From positions 87,100 through 151,099 of the forward strand of contig JAJUJI010000007.1 of NCBI GenBank assembly GCA_029265405.1: a stretch of DNA of 64,000 nucleotides, in the 5' to 3' direction. The position numbers and the translations under genes were made by a program. A model generated the notes under the pieces. The model did no database searches. It had not been told where the DNA came from and saw only the letters and a list, made by a program, of their open reading frames with translations. This stretch comes from Clostridiales bacterium (GTDB lineage: Bacteria > Bacillota > Clostridia > Oscillospirales > Oscillospiraceae). This document shows, in pieces, positions 42,528 through 52,518 of the stretch (position 1 is its first letter; the number at the start of each line of letters is the position of its first letter).

Positions 42528-43546
42528 AAATCGCCATTATAGCCTTCACGGCAAAGGGCTGCCGGCTGGCCGGCAGGATACGGGAGCTGCTTGCCGGCGA
42601 GGACTGCGCCGTATACGCCCCCGAGCGGCTGGCCGCGGCGGAGGGCGCGCTCGCCTGCGGGAGCCTTGCCCGCTGGACCGAGGCCCGTTTTTCGGATTCG
42701 GAAGCCCTTGTGTTCGTTTCCGCCGCCGGAATAGCCGTTAGGGCCGTGGCGCCGCATGTAAGGGACAAGCTTTCGGATCCGGCGGTTATCTCCGCCGACG
42801 AAAGCGGAAAATACGTGATACCGCTGCTTTCAGGGCACGTGGGCGGGGCAAACAGGCTCGCGGCAAGGATAGCCTCCCTGATATCGGCGACGGCGGTAAT
42901 ATCCACCGCCACGGATATAAACGGCCAATTTTCCGTGGACGTATGGGCCGGGGACAACAGGCTGGCCCTGCTCGACAGGGCCGCCGCCAGGGACGTTTCC
43001 GCCGCCCTGCTGGAGGGCGGCTGCGTTGGCTTTGCCTCCGACTTCCCTTATGAAGGGGAGCCGCCGGAGGGCCTCGTTGCGGCCGAGGGCCTGGAAATAG
43101 GGATAAGCGTGTCCTTAGACGAAAGCAAAAGACCCTTCGGGAAGACCCTGCGCCTCGCGCCGCGCATACTTACCGTCGGCATAGGCTGCCGCAGGCAGAC
43201 AGGATGGGAAACCATAAAAAACGCGGTCGAAAGGCTTTTGGCGGAAAACGGGCTTTCCCCCTCGGCCGTAAGGGCTCTCGCGTCCATAGACCTGAAGGCG
43301 GACGAGCCGGGCCTTTTGGAGTACGCCGGGCGGGCCGGCCTCCCCATCAGCTTTTATTCCAAATGCGAGCTGGCCTCGCTGAGGGGCGAGTTTACCCCCT
43401 CGGACTTCGTTTTAGACAAGGCCGGCGTGGACAACGTCTGCGAGCGGGCTGCCGCCATGGGCGGGGGCGCCCTTGTGCTCAGAAAGAGCGTTTTGGACGG
43501 CGTTGCCGTGGCCGCGGCGGCGGACAATTATATTTTGAGGTTTTAG
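42524..43546 (+). CDS. cbiG: Cobalt-precorrin 5A hydrolase
   Basis: A 340-residue CbiG that opens the delta-lactone of cobalt-precorrin-5A and releases acetaldehyde. The N-terminal domain shows VFVSAAGIAVR and PLLSGHVGGAN, and the C-terminal domain TVGIGCRRQT and the SIDLKADEPG segment. Both domains are complete, as in the single-chain form. Confidence 0.93.
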   Translation: MKIAIIAFTAKGCRLAGRIRELLAGEDCAVYAPERLAAAEGALACGSLARWTEARFSDSEALVFVSAAGIAVRAVAPHVRDKLSDPAVISADESGKYVIPLLSGHVGGANRLAARIASLISATAVISTATDINGQFSVDVWAGDNRLALLDRAAARDVSAALLEGGCVGFASDFPYEGEPPEGLVAAEGLEIGISVSLDESKRPFGKTLRLAPRILTVGIGCRRQTGWETIKNAVERLLAENGLSPSAVRALASIDLKADEPGLLEYAGRAGLPISFYSKCELASLRGEFTPSDFVLDKAGVDNVCERAAAMGGGALVLRKSVLDGVAVAAAADNYILRF

Positions 43547-43550
43547 CCTA

Positions 43551-44300
43551 ATGGAAAAAAGAATGTTTGTGGTTGGAATCGGGCCGGGCGGCGGCGCGGA
43601 TATGACCCTCCGGGCCGCCGAGGCCCTGAAAGACTGCGAAGTCATAGCCGGCTACTCCGGATATGTGGATTTGGTGAGGAAGGATTTTCCCGGCAAGGAA
43701 TTTTTGGCGACAGGGATGCGCAGCGAGGAAAAGCGCTGCGAGATGGCCCTCGAGGAGGCCGAGAAGGGGAAAAAAGTTGCGATGGTCTGCTCGGGGGACC
43801 CCGGCGTATACGGAATGGCCGGCCTATGCTTTGAAATGAACCGGCGGAGGGGAGGCGGCGTCAGGCTCGAGGTGATACCCGGCGTAACGGCTGCCTGCGG
43901 CGGGGCGGCCCTGCTCGGCGCGCCCTTATCCCACGATTTTGCCGTTATTTCCCTCTCGGACCTGCTGACGCCCTGGGAAACTATAGAAAAACGGCTAAGG
44001 GCCGCCGCGGAGGGCGACTTCGCCATTTGCATCTACAATCCGCAGAGCCATGGCAGAAGGGGATACCTGAGCCGCGCCTGCGCCGTCCTGCTTGAAACGA
44101 AGGCGCCGGAAACGGTCTGCGGGCTTGTGCGCCGCCTGGGAAGGGAGGGCGAGAGCTTCGAGCTGACCACGCTCGAAAAGTTGGGCGGGAGCGAGGCGGA
44201 CATGTTCACGACGGTGTTCGTAGGCAGCTCCGCCACGCTGAACCTGGATGGGCGCATGGTCACTCCGAGGGGATACCTGCGGAGGGCGGAAGGAAAATGA
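43551..44300 (+). CDS. cobJ: Precorrin-3B C17-methyltransferase
   Basis: A 249-residue methyltransferase (CbiH/CobJ) with VVGIGPGGGADMT, CSGDPGVYGMAG and IYNPQSHGR. In the anaerobic route it methylates C17 and contracts the ring. It starts five bases after the cbiG stop and overlaps cobK in an ATGA. Confidence 0.95.
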   Translation: MEKRMFVVGIGPGGGADMTLRAAEALKDCEVIAGYSGYVDLVRKDFPGKEFLATGMRSEEKRCEMALEEAEKGKKVAMVCSGDPGVYGMAGLCFEMNRRRGGGVRLEVIPGVTAACGGAALLGAPLSHDFAVISLSDLLTPWETIEKRLRAAAEGDFAICIYNPQSHGRRGYLSRACAVLLETKAPETVCGLVRRLGREGESFELTTLEKLGGSEADMFTTVFVGSSATLNLDGRMVTPRGYLRRAEGK

Positions 44301-45061
44301 AGAAGGCGCTGGTTTTCGGCGGAACGACCGAGGGCAGGGAGCTGGCCTCGGCGCTGGCCGGGCTGGGCTTTGACGTAACCGTGTCGGTGGCCACGGAGTA
44401 CGGGGAGCGGCTGCTGGAGGGCATAGGAAATATCAAATGCCGCGTCGGAAGGCTCACGGAGCCGGAGATGGCGGCGCTGATGTCCTCCGGAGGCTTCGGC
44501 GCCGTGATAGACGCCACACATCCATACGCGTTTGAGGCCGGAGAGAACATAAGGCGCGCGTCAGCCAAGGCGGGCGTGAGATACCTTCGGCTGGAAAGGC
44601 CCGCGCTCTCCGATTTCCGAGGAGCGGAAACCGTGTTCGCCGACTCGCCGGAGGAAGCCGCTCAGCTTCTGGAAGGCAGGGCTGGCAACATACTGCTTAC
44701 AACCGGGAGCAAGGACCTTGAGGCTTACGCCAGGATGCCGGACTTCAAAGAGCGGGTTTGGGTCCGCGTGCTGCCCAGCCTAGACTCGCTGGCCAAGTGC
44801 CTGGAGCTGGGCTTTCCGCCGCCGCACGTCATATGCATGCAGGGGCCGTTTACGAAGGAGCTCAACGCCGCTCTGCTCAGGCAGCTCCACATAGGCGTCA
44901 TGGTCACTAAAGACACGGGGGCGGAGGGCGGCTTTGCGGAAAAGGCCGAAGCCGCCGCCGAGGCCGGGTCGGCGCTGCTGGTGGTCAGGCGGCGCTCCGC
45001 CGGAGCGGGCCTGAAAATGGCCGAGCTGATGGATTTGCTGATACGCGAGGCTCGGCCGTGA
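44297..45061 (+). CDS. cobK: Precorrin-6A/cobalt-precorrin-6A reductase
   Basis: A 254-residue CbiJ/CobK reductase that uses a nicotinamide cofactor to reduce the macrocycle. It begins with the FGGTTEGREL motif and contains IDATHPYAFEAGENI and a MQGPFTKELN segment typical of the family. Confidence 0.93.
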   Translation: MKKALVFGGTTEGRELASALAGLGFDVTVSVATEYGERLLEGIGNIKCRVGRLTEPEMAALMSSGGFGAVIDATHPYAFEAGENIRRASAKAGVRYLRLERPALSDFRGAETVFADSPEEAAQLLEGRAGNILLTTGSKDLEAYARMPDFKERVWVRVLPSLDSLAKCLELGFPPPHVICMQGPFTKELNAALLRQLHIGVMVTKDTGAEGGFAEKAEAAAEAGSALLVVRRRSAGAGLKMAELMDLLIREARP

Positions 45062-45110
45062 AGCGGAGCGGCGGCATTGACAGACTTGTTTGAAAGGATG
45101 AAGGTTCCGC

Positions 45111-46331
45111 TTGGAGAAAAAAAAGATATACTTTGTGGGCGCGGGTATGGGCACGCCCGGCACCGTTACCGCCGAGGGTCTCAGGGCGATACAGAGCGCG
45201 GAGCTGCTGATCGGCGCGCCCAGGCTCCTGGAGGCCTTTGCCTATCTCGGCTGCCGGAAGCTGGGCCTGACGCTTGCCGAGGAAATAAGCGAAGCGGTCC
45301 GCGCCAACGAGGATAAAAGGACGGTGCTTTTATTTTCCGGCGACATCGGTTTTTACAGCGGCGCGGAAAGGCTGTACGGGCTGCTGGGCGACTATGACAT
45401 CGCAACGATTCCGGGCATATCGAGCCTGTCGTACCTTGCGGCGAAGGCCAACCTGCCCTGGCAGGACGCGGTCTGCCTGTCGGCCCACGGCAGGAGCTGC
45501 GACTGCGCCGGGCAGGTGCAGAGCAGCCGCAAGACCTTTGTGCTTACCGGCGGCAGCGCCAGAGCCGAGGACATCTGCGCCGAGCTTGCGGCCAGGGGCC
45601 TCGGCGGAACGACGGTTTACGCCGGGGAGAGGCTGTCCTATCCCGATGAGAGAATAATATGCGGCAGCGCGGAGGAGCTTGCGAAAATGAGCTTCGGCGG
45701 GCTGACGGCGCTGCTGATCATAAACCCCAGCCCCATAAGCCGCGCCTATGAGGCGCCTTATCTGCGCGACGAGGAATTTATCCGGTCGGGCGCGCCCATG
45801 ACCAAGGAGGAGACCAGGATGCTCTGCGTATCCAAGCTCAGGCTGAGGGCCGGCCATGTCCTCTGGGACGTGGGGGCGGGCACCGGCTCGGTGTCCGTAG
45901 AATGCGCCCTCGCCCTGTCGAAGGGACGCGTGTTCGCCGTGGAGAAGGACGGGGAGGCCGTGGAGGCTTTGAGGCTCAACAAGGCAAAATTCGGCGTCGC
46001 CAACCTGGAGCTTGTATACGGCGAGGCGCCTGAGGCGCTGAGCGCTCTGCCCGCGCCAGACAGGGTCTTCATAGGCGGAGCTTCGGGTAGGATTGCCGGC
46101 GTTATGAGGGAGACCCTGGGCAAAAATCCAAAGGCCGGATTTGTGATTGCGGCAGTCACGCTGGAGACGCTCACGGAGGCCCTGAAATGCGTTTCAGAGC
46201 TGGGCCTGAGGGAGCCGGAGGTAGTCCAGATAAGCTCGGCAAGGGCCAAAAGGCTGGGCGGGCACAGCCTGATGGCGGCGAACAACCCGGTCTGGCTGAT
46301 ATCCTGCCGAGGCGGGGATGAAGATGCGTAG
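45111..46331 (+). CDS. cbiET: Cobalt-precorrin-7 C5-methyltransferase / C15-methyltransferase (decarboxylating), CbiET fusion
   Basis: A 406-residue fusion. Residues 1 to about 195 are CbiE (FVGAGMGTPGTVT, GDIGFYSGA), and residues from about 205 are CbiT (VLWDVGAGTGSVSVE, FIGGASGR). Together they methylate C5 and C15 and remove the C12 acetate carboxyl. The start is a TTG at 45111 after a GAAGG purine run; the 49-bp gap before it is the widest within the operon. It overlaps cbiA by 14 bp. Confidence 0.93.
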   Translation: MEKKKIYFVGAGMGTPGTVTAEGLRAIQSAELLIGAPRLLEAFAYLGCRKLGLTLAEEISEAVRANEDKRTVLLFSGDIGFYSGAERLYGLLGDYDIATIPGISSLSYLAAKANLPWQDAVCLSAHGRSCDCAGQVQSSRKTFVLTGGSARAEDICAELAARGLGGTTVYAGERLSYPDERIICGSAEELAKMSFGGLTALLIINPSPISRAYEAPYLRDEEFIRSGAPMTKEETRMLCVSKLRLRAGHVLWDVGAGTGSVSVECALALSKGRVFAVEKDGEAVEALRLNKAKFGVANLELVYGEAPEALSALPAPDRVFIGGASGRIAGVMRETLGKNPKAGFVIAAVTLETLTEALKCVSELGLREPEVVQISSARAKRLGGHSLMAANNPVWLISCRGGDEDA

Positions 46332-47709
46332 AATAAGCAGGCTGATGATAACCGCCCCGTCCAGCGGCAACGGGAAAACGACTCTGGCCTGCGCCCTGCT
46401 GCGGGCCTTTGTCTCGAGGGGCCTGCGTCCGGCCGCCTTCAAGTGCGGCCCGGACTATATAGACCCGATGTTCCATGAAAAGGTCACCGGGGCCGCCGCC
46501 TCAAACCTGGACTTGTTTTTGTCCGATGCCGAAACCGTACGGCGGCTGCTGTCGGAGAATTCCGAAGGCTGCGGCATAGCGGTGATCGAAGGGGCTATGG
46601 GCTATTACGACGGCATAGCAATGACCGACGAGGCCTCGGCCTTCAAAGTGGCGGAGGCCACCGATACTCCCGCCGTGCTGGCGCTGGACGCAGGCGGGCA
46701 GGCCCTGTCGGCTGCGGCTGTTCTGGCGGGCTTTGCGGGCTTCAGGAGCCGCTCTAACATAAAGGGTGTGGTTTTCAACAGGCTCAAGCCGGGCCTGTAC
46801 GAGGGCCTTAAAAGAGCCGTGGAGCGGGAAACCGGGCTGAAGGTCTACGGTTATCTTCCCCAATTACGGGACTGCGCTATAGAAAGCAGGCATCTGGGCC
46901 TTGTGACGGCCGGCGAGATAGCCGGCCTGAGGGACAAGCTGGACATGCTGGCCGCCGAAGCGGAAAAGACTGTGGATATCGAGGGGCTCATCAGGCTGGC
47001 TTCCGAGGCCCCGCCCATGGAGGCCGGGCCCGCCGCCGCTTTGGATGCCCCGGAGGGCAGGCCGAAAATCGCCGTCGCCCGTGACAGTGCCTTTTGCTTC
47101 TATTACGGGGACGCGCTGAGGCTGCTTGAAAGGCTGGGGGCCGAGCTGGTCTTTTTTTCGCCTCTGAAGGACGCGGCGCTGCCGGAGGGCGCGGCCGGAC
47201 TGTATCTTGGCGGAGGCTATCCCGAGCTTTACGCCGGGAGGCTGTCAGAAAACCGGGGCATGCTGGCTTCCGTCAGGGCGGCGGTAAGCGGCGGTATGCC
47301 CACGATAGCCGAGTGCGGGGGCTTCATGTACCTGCACGCCGAAATGGAGGCGGAGGACGGAGTATTTTACCCGATGGCCGGAGTTTTTCCGCACAGAACC
47401 TTCAAAACCGGCAGGCTTGTCAGATTCGGCTATGTGACGCTGAGGGCGGGCGGGAAGAGCCTGCTCTTTGACCCGGACGGGGGTGTAGAGAGCCTGCCGG
47501 CGCACGAGTTCCATTACTGGGACAGCGAGGATCCCGGCGCTTCCCTGCAAGCAGTCAGGCCGCGCTCGGAGGGAAGCTGGAGCTGCGCGCACACGGGCAA
47601 GACCCTGTACGCCGGATACCCGCATATATATCTGCCGGGAAACCCGAAAGCTGCGCTGCGCTTTGTAAAAGCCTGCGCCGGCTATGCGCGGAGGGAGGCC
47701 GCAAGGTGA
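46318..47709 (+). CDS. cbiA: Cobyrinic acid a,c-diamide synthase
   Basis: A 463-residue ATP-dependent amidotransferase (CbiA/CobB) that amidates side chains a and c using glutamine. It has the N-terminal P-loop SSGNGKTT, KCGPDYIDPMFH and, in the C-terminal glutaminase domain, GGGYPELYA and the nucleophile Cys in ECGGFMYL with a late His. It overlaps its neighbours at both ends. Confidence 0.95.
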   Translation: MKMRRISRLMITAPSSGNGKTTLACALLRAFVSRGLRPAAFKCGPDYIDPMFHEKVTGAAASNLDLFLSDAETVRRLLSENSEGCGIAVIEGAMGYYDGIAMTDEASAFKVAEATDTPAVLALDAGGQALSAAAVLAGFAGFRSRSNIKGVVFNRLKPGLYEGLKRAVERETGLKVYGYLPQLRDCAIESRHLGLVTAGEIAGLRDKLDMLAAEAEKTVDIEGLIRLASEAPPMEAGPAAALDAPEGRPKIAVARDSAFCFYYGDALRLLERLGAELVFFSPLKDAALPEGAAGLYLGGGYPELYAGRLSENRGMLASVRAAVSGGMPTIAECGGFMYLHAEMEAEDGVFYPMAGVFPHRTFKTGRLVRFGYVTLRAGGKSLLFDPDGGVESLPAHEFHYWDSEDPGASLQAVRPRSEGSWSCAHTGKTLYAGYPHIYLPGNPKAALRFVKACAGYARREAAR

Positions 47710-48671
47710 CGTACAGCCATTTATACGCGCTTTTTTTAGGCTTCATGATAGATCTGCTTGCCGGCGACCCGCCCCGGCTGCCGCATCCTGTGCGCCTCAT
47801 TGGCAGGCTTATCGAGGCCTCGGAAAAAAGGCTCCGCGCCGTCTTTCCGAAGACCCCGGAGGGCGAGCTTTGGGCCGGCGCCGCGATGGCGATAATAGTC
47901 GCCGGCGCGTCCCTGGGCTCGGCGCTGCTGCTTCTGCGGCTGCTGGGGCTTGTTTCGCCTCTGGCGCGCCTTGCGGCGGAAACGGTTTTGTGCTGGCAGC
48001 TCCTGGCCGTAAAAAGCCTGAGAACGGAGAGCATGAAGGTGCGCGCGGCCCTGGCGGAGGGCGACATAGCGGGGGCGCGGAGGGCGGTTTCGATGATTGT
48101 GGGCCGAGATACGGAGGCTTTGGACGAGGCCGGAGTGGCTAGGGCCGCCGTGGAGACGGTTGCCGAAAGCGCCTCCGACGGGATAATTGCGCCGCTGCTT
48201 TTCATGGCGCTGGGCGGAGCTCCGCTGGGCATGCTTTACAAGGCCGTAAACACAATGGACTCGATGGTGGGCTACAAAAACGACAGGTATCTTTATTTCG
48301 GCAGGGCGGCCGCCAAAACCGACGACGTCCTGAATTTCATACCCGCCCGCATAGCGGGGCTACTTATGTGCCTTGCGGCCTATGCCGCCGGTTTCGACGG
48401 GAAAAACGCTTTAAGGATATTTTTCAGGGACAGGAAAAAGCATAAGTCCCCGAACTCGGCGCATACCGAGGCCGCCTGCGCGGGAGCGCTGGGCCTTAGG
48501 CTTGGCGGGCCCAGCCGGTATTTCGGCAAGCTCGTAGAAAAGCCCTATATTGGCGACCCGCTGCGGTCCGTTGAGCCCGAGGACATTAGGCGCGCCAACA
48601 GGCTGGCACTGTTTACGGCGCTGCTCGGACTGCTCGTCTTTTGCGTCCTGCCAATTTTAACAAGCCTGTGA
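47706..48671 (+). CDS. cbiB: Adenosylcobinamide-phosphate synthase
   Basis: A 321-residue integral membrane enzyme (CbiB/CobD) that attaches aminopropanol phosphate to the corrin f side chain. It has the conserved DLLAGDPPRLPHPVRLIG, ETVAESASDGIIAPL and AVNTMDSMVGYK segments and several membrane helices. It starts with GTG in a 4-bp overlap with cbiA. Confidence 0.95.
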   Translation: MTYSHLYALFLGFMIDLLAGDPPRLPHPVRLIGRLIEASEKRLRAVFPKTPEGELWAGAAMAIIVAGASLGSALLLLRLLGLVSPLARLAAETVLCWQLLAVKSLRTESMKVRAALAEGDIAGARRAVSMIVGRDTEALDEAGVARAAVETVAESASDGIIAPLLFMALGGAPLGMLYKAVNTMDSMVGYKNDRYLYFGRAAAKTDDVLNFIPARIAGLLMCLAAYAAGFDGKNALRIFFRDRKKHKSPNSAHTEAACAGALGLRLGGPSRYFGKLVEKPYIGDPLRSVEPEDIRRANRLALFTALLGLLVFCVLPILTSL

Positions 48672-48682
48672 GGTATTTAGCG

Positions 48683-49738
48683 GTGTATTTTTATGACCAC
48701 GGCGGAGACATATACGCCGAAAGCGGAAGGATAATCGATTTTTCAATCAACGTAAATCCGCTCGGCATGCCGGAAAGCGTGAAGCGAGCTGCCAAAGAAG
48801 CCGTAGACGACTGCGCGGCCTACCCAGACCACGATTGCAGGGGGCTACGGGAGGCCATCTCCGCGCGCTTCGGAGCCGAGCCGGAGACGATAATCTGCGG
48901 CAACGGCGCCTCGGACCTGATATACAGGCTGCTTGCAGCCCTTAGGCCCGCTGTGACGCTGCTTGCCGCGCCGACATTTTCGGAATACGAGAAAGCGGCG
49001 CTGAGCGCCGGCGGAGCGGTAAGGCGGCACAGGCTCGACGCCGCGGCCTCCTTTGACCTGGGAGAAGATATTGCCGGAGAGCTTGACGGGGACGTCGGGC
49101 TGGTGTTTCTCTGCAACCCCAACAACCCCACGGGCAGGCTGATAAGCCCCGCGCTGCTGGCGCGGATAACGGAGGAATGCCTGCGGCGGGGGATTTTTCT
49201 CGCCGTGGACGAATGCTTCCTCGAGCTGTCGGAGGGGCATGCCGACAGCCTGATAAAACGCGTCGCCGGCAATGAGAGGCTGTTTATCCTTCGGGCCTTT
49301 ACCAAGGATTACGCCATGCCCGGACTGCGCCTGGGCTGCGGCTTCTGCTCGGACAGGGGGCTGCTGGACAAAATGAGGAGCCTGGGCCAGCCCTGGGGCG
49401 TGTCCCTGCCTGCGCAGGCGGCGGGCATCGCGGCCTGCCGGGAGCCCGGGCACTTGGATATAAGCAGGGAATATATAAGGCGGGAGCGGGAAAGGCTGGC
49501 GCGGGCCCTGTCCGGGCTCGGCCTTGAAACGGTGGAGAGCCACGCCAACTTCATCCTTTTTCGGGCTCCGGGCGAGACCCGCTTGAAGGAAAAAATGCTC
49601 AGGCGGGGCGTCCTCATCCGTTCGAGTTCCGGCTTTTGCGGCCTGAGCGGCGAATACTACCGCGTCGCCGTACGCACGGAAGCGGAAAACGGCGCGCTGG
49701 TCGGAGCGCTTGCGGAAGAATTGGAAAACGGGGACTAA
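48683..49738 (+). CDS. cobD: Threonine-phosphate decarboxylase (HisC-like)
   Basis: A 351-residue fold-type I PLP enzyme that makes aminopropanol phosphate from threonine phosphate, the substrate for CbiB. It starts [14 protein letters not shown], which distinguishes CobD from HisC, and has INVNPLG, NPNNPTG and the PLP lysine in [13 protein letters not shown]. The GTG at 48683 lies eight bases after GAGGT, just past the cbiB stop. A longer frame from 48641 lies within cbiB. Confidence 0.92.
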   Translation: MYFYDHGGDIYAESGRIIDFSINVNPLGMPESVKRAAKEAVDDCAAYPDHDCRGLREAISARFGAEPETIICGNGASDLIYRLLAALRPAVTLLAAPTFSEYEKAALSAGGAVRRHRLDAAASFDLGEDIAGELDGDVGLVFLCNPNNPTGRLISPALLARITEECLRRGIFLAVDECFLELSEGHADSLIKRVAGNERLFILRAFTKDYAMPGLRLGCGFCSDRGLLDKMRSLGQPWGVSLPAQAAGIAACREPGHLDISREYIRRERERLARALSGLGLETVESHANFILFRAPGETRLKEKMLRRGVLIRSSSGFCGLSGEYYRVAVRTEAENGALVGALAEELENGD

Positions 49739-49748
49739 GGAGAGCAAT

Positions 49749-51242
49749 ATGGCAAAGTCTATAATGATACAGGGCGCCACCTCGAACGCCGGAAAAAGCT
49801 TTCTCGTGGCCGCCCTTTGCAGGATCTTCAGGCAGGACGGGCTGAGGGCGGCTCCCTTCAAGTCACAGAATATGGCGCTGAACTCCTTCATTACCAAGGA
49901 AGGGCTGGAAATGGGCAGGGCGCAGGTCATGCAGGCTGAGGCGGCGGGCATAGAGCCTTCCGTCAGGATGAACCCTGTCCTGCTCAAACCCACGGGCAAC
50001 AGCTCCTCCCAGGTAATAGTCAACGGCAGGGTAAGAGCCGACCTGACCGCCAGGGGCTATTACGCGATGAAAAAGGAGCTGATACCGGAGATCATGGAGG
50101 CTTACCGGTCTCTTGCCGAAGAATACGACGTAATCGTGCTGGAGGGGGCGGGCAGCCCGGCCGAAATAAACCTGAAAAAGGACGACATTGTAAATATGGG
50201 CATGGCTAAGATGGCGGGCGCTCCTGTGCTGCTGTGCGGGGACATAGACCCGGGCGGGGTATTCGCCTCCCTGTACGGGACGGTGGCGCTGCTGGAGCCG
50301 GACGAGCGCGAGCGCGTTAAGGGCCTCATCATCAACAAGTTCAGAGGCGATATTTCAATACTGGAGCCGGGCCTGAGGATGCTCGAGGAGCTGACCGGCA
50401 AGCCGGTGGCCGGCGTGGTGCCGTACCTGCACCTCGACCTGGACGACGAGGATTCCCTCAGCGAGCGCCTTACGAGAAGGCAAAAGGCCGGGCTCGTAGA
50501 CATAGCCGTGATAAGGCTGCCCAGGCTTTCCAATTTTACGGACTTCAATCCCCTGCAGCGGATGGAGGCCGTCTCCCTGCGCTATGTGCAGAAGGTTTCG
50601 GAGCTGGGGAAGCCAGACCTTGTCATAATACCTGGCACCAAAAGCACCATAAGCGACCTGAAATGGCTCAGGGAAAGCGGCCTTGAGGCGGCGATACTGA
50701 GGCACGCCTCGGGGGGAGGGGCCGTCGTCGGCATCTGCGGGGGCTACCAGATGCTGGGCCGGTGCATATCCGACCCCTCAGGAGTCGAGGGAGGCGGCGA
50801 AGTCAGGGGTCTGGGCCTGCTGGAGGCCGATACCGTGTTTGAAAAGGAAAAAAGCCGGACCCGAGTCAGGGGCAGGGTGGAAAGCGCCGAAGGGCTGTTT
50901 GAAGCCCTGACCGGCGCGGAGTTCGAGGGCTACGAGATACACATGGGCAGAACGGGGCCTGTAAGCAAGCCCTACTCCGTCCTGATTGAGAACGGCCGGG
51001 AAAAATGCGACGGCCTGTCAAAAGGGAACGTCTGGGGCAGCTATGTCCACGGCATCTTCGACAAGGCCGGCTTTGCCGAGCGCTTCGTAAACTGTCTGCT
51101 GAGAGCCAAGGGACTTGAGGAGGGCTGCGGAGCGGTGGACTGGGACGAGTACAAGCAGCGGCAGTACGACCTGCTGGCAGACGGGGTGAGGGCCGCGCTG
51201 GATATGGGCTTTGTTTACAGAGTTTTGGAGGGGGGCGTTTAG
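49749..51242 (+). CDS. cobQ: Cobyric acid synthase
   Basis: A 497-residue CbiP/CobQ amidotransferase that amidates the b, d, e and g side chains. It shows [29 protein letters not shown] in the N-terminal domain, [10 protein letters not shown] and [10 protein letters not shown] with the glutaminase Cys, and SYVHGIFD with the His. AAGGAG precedes the ATG at 49749. Confidence 0.95.
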   Translation: MAKSIMIQGATSNAGKSFLVAALCRIFRQDGLRAAPFKSQNMALNSFITKEGLEMGRAQVMQAEAAGIEPSVRMNPVLLKPTGNSSSQVIVNGRVRADLTARGYYAMKKELIPEIMEAYRSLAEEYDVIVLEGAGSPAEINLKKDDIVNMGMAKMAGAPVLLCGDIDPGGVFASLYGTVALLEPDERERVKGLIINKFRGDISILEPGLRMLEELTGKPVAGVVPYLHLDLDDEDSLSERLTRRQKAGLVDIAVIRLPRLSNFTDFNPLQRMEAVSLRYVQKVSELGKPDLVIIPGTKSTISDLKWLRESGLEAAILRHASGGGAVVGICGGYQMLGRCISDPSGVEGGGEVRGLGLLEADTVFEKEKSRTRVRGRVESAEGLFEALTGAEFEGYEIHMGRTGPVSKPYSVLIENGREKCDGLSKGNVWGSYVHGIFDKAGFAERFVNCLLRAKGLEEGCGAVDWDEYKQRQYDLLADGVRAALDMGFVYRVLEGGV

Positions 51243-51245
51243 GAC

Positions 51246-51887
51246 ATGGAAGGCATTGAATTTACAAGGCCCATGGATATCGAGCGCAGAAGCATGGAGC
51301 TCATCGGCCTGGAGCTCAAAGCTCCGGTGGCGAGGGAAAACGAGGCCGTGGTCAAGAGGGTCATACACGCGACGGCGGATTTCGACTATGCGGAGAATCT
51401 GGTTTTTTCGGAAAACGCGGTGGAGATTGGGGTAAGCGCTATAAAAAGGGGCTGCTCTATAGTGACCGATACGGCCATGATAATGGCGGGCGTCAACAAA
51501 AAAGTGCTGGCGCGCTTCGGCGGCAGGGTCTATAATTTCATGTCGGACGAGGCCGTGGCCGAGGAGGCAAAGCGCCGCGGCTGCACCCGCGCCATGGTGT
51601 CTATGGAGCGGGCGGGCGCTTTGGGGCTTCCGCTCATATACGCCATAGGCAACGCGCCGACCGCGCTCCTCACGCTGTACGAGCTTTACGCTTCGGGAAG
51701 GCTAGCGCGTCCGGAGCTGGTGATAGGCGTGCCGGTGGGCTTTGTTAACGTGGCGGAGGCCAAGGAGCTGATAATAAAAACGGATATTCCGCATATAGTG
51801 GCCAGGGGCAGAAAGGGAGGCAGCAACGTTGCAGCAGCCGTCTGCAACGCCCTGATTTATTTAGCCTCGGGCGACGCCAGAGAATAG
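51246..51887 (+). CDS. cbiC: Precorrin-8X/cobalt-precorrin-8 methylmutase
   Basis: A 213-residue CbiC/CobH that moves the C11 methyl to C12 to give cobyrinate. It has IHATADFDYAENL with the catalytic His, TDTAMIMAG and IGNAPTAL. It starts three bases after cobQ. Ordering cbiC last differs from many clusters, where it is near the front. Confidence 0.95.
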   Translation: MEGIEFTRPMDIERRSMELIGLELKAPVARENEAVVKRVIHATADFDYAENLVFSENAVEIGVSAIKRGCSIVTDTAMIMAGVNKKVLARFGGRVYNFMSDEAVAEEAKRRGCTRAMVSMERAGALGLPLIYAIGNAPTALLTLYELYASGRLARPELVIGVPVGFVNVAEAKELIIKTDIPHIVARGRKGGSNVAAAVCNALIYLASGDARE

Positions 51888-51896
51888 GAGGGTGCC

Positions 51897-52184
51897 ATGA
51901 GCGGCGAGGAGTGGCGCGGCAAAAAATACTCTTTTTTCCAGCACAGGGAGTGCGAGAGCTTTCCCTGCCATAAAACCGACGATATCGAGGGCTTCAACTG
52001 CCTTTTCTGCTACTGCCCGCTTTACGCGCTGGGCGAGGCCTGCGGCGGAAATTTTACCTACACGGAGTCGGGCGTGAAAAACTGCACAGGCTGCTCCTTC
52101 CCGCACAGGAGGGAAAACTACGGGAAAATAGTAGAGAGGTTTCCGCAGCTTGCCCGCCTCGCGGAAAAAAAGAAAAAAGGCTGA
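51897..52184 (+). CDS. Cysteine-rich small domain protein linked to cobalamin synthesis
   Basis: A 95-residue protein with eight cysteines (19, 24, 35, 38, 40, 49, 63 and 66) arranged as in the cysteine-rich small domain family, including CLFCYCPLY and NCTGC. Members are found next to or fused with cobalamin genes and probably bind a metal; a function in cobalt handling has been suggested but not shown. It follows cbiC by nine bases and ends the operon. Confidence 0.82.
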   Translation: MSGEEWRGKKYSFFQHRECESFPCHKTDDIEGFNCLFCYCPLYALGEACGGNFTYTESGVKNCTGCSFPHRRENYGKIVERFPQLARLAEKKKKG

Positions 52185-52226
52185 GCGGCGGCTTGGGTCC
52201 GGCTGAAGCCCGAGTCCGCCGCGGGA

Positions 52227-52265
52227 GCCGCGGGGCCGCCCTAAAGGCGGCCCCGCGGCCGTTTT
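52227..52265 (+). terminator. Terminator of the cobalamin operon
   Basis: A perfect 14-bp stem (52227-52240 with 52246-52259), almost all G and C, with a CTAAA loop, is followed by TTTT (52262-52265). Confidence 0.92.
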
Positions 52266-52518
52266 GTATAATTTTGCATTTAAAGCCGACGCGCCGGAAA
52301 CCCTAATTATTGAAGTAATACTATTGCGTTTTATTAATATTGTGTTATTATTGTACACTGTACACGTTTTTAGCTTTTTAAGGGAAAAAACCGTTTTTAT
52401 TCGAACCGCTTCCGGCGCCGAGGGTGGCAAGGCGATTCCGTCGAGGCGGTTTTGGACTGGAAAGGTAAAAATGCCGCGCATAATTAGCGTCGGCAAAAAA
52501 TAAATCGAGGTGCAAGCG
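52266..52518 (+). promoter_or_regulatory. AT-rich regulatory region before the decarboxylase-pump genes
   Basis: This gene-free stretch is markedly AT-rich between 52300 and 52400. A candidate promoter is TTGCGT (52324) with TATTAT (52346), 16 bp apart. Directly after it, two TGTACA boxes lie one base apart (52352-52364), which could be an operator. The remaining bases up to the GAGGTG ribosome site show no recognised element. Confidence 0.4.

Noticed and set aside
52395..52412. GGTTCGAAT on the minus strand, resembling a tRNA T-loop
   Set aside because: The flanking bases do not pair as a T-stem and no acceptor, D or anticodon arm can be drawn around it.
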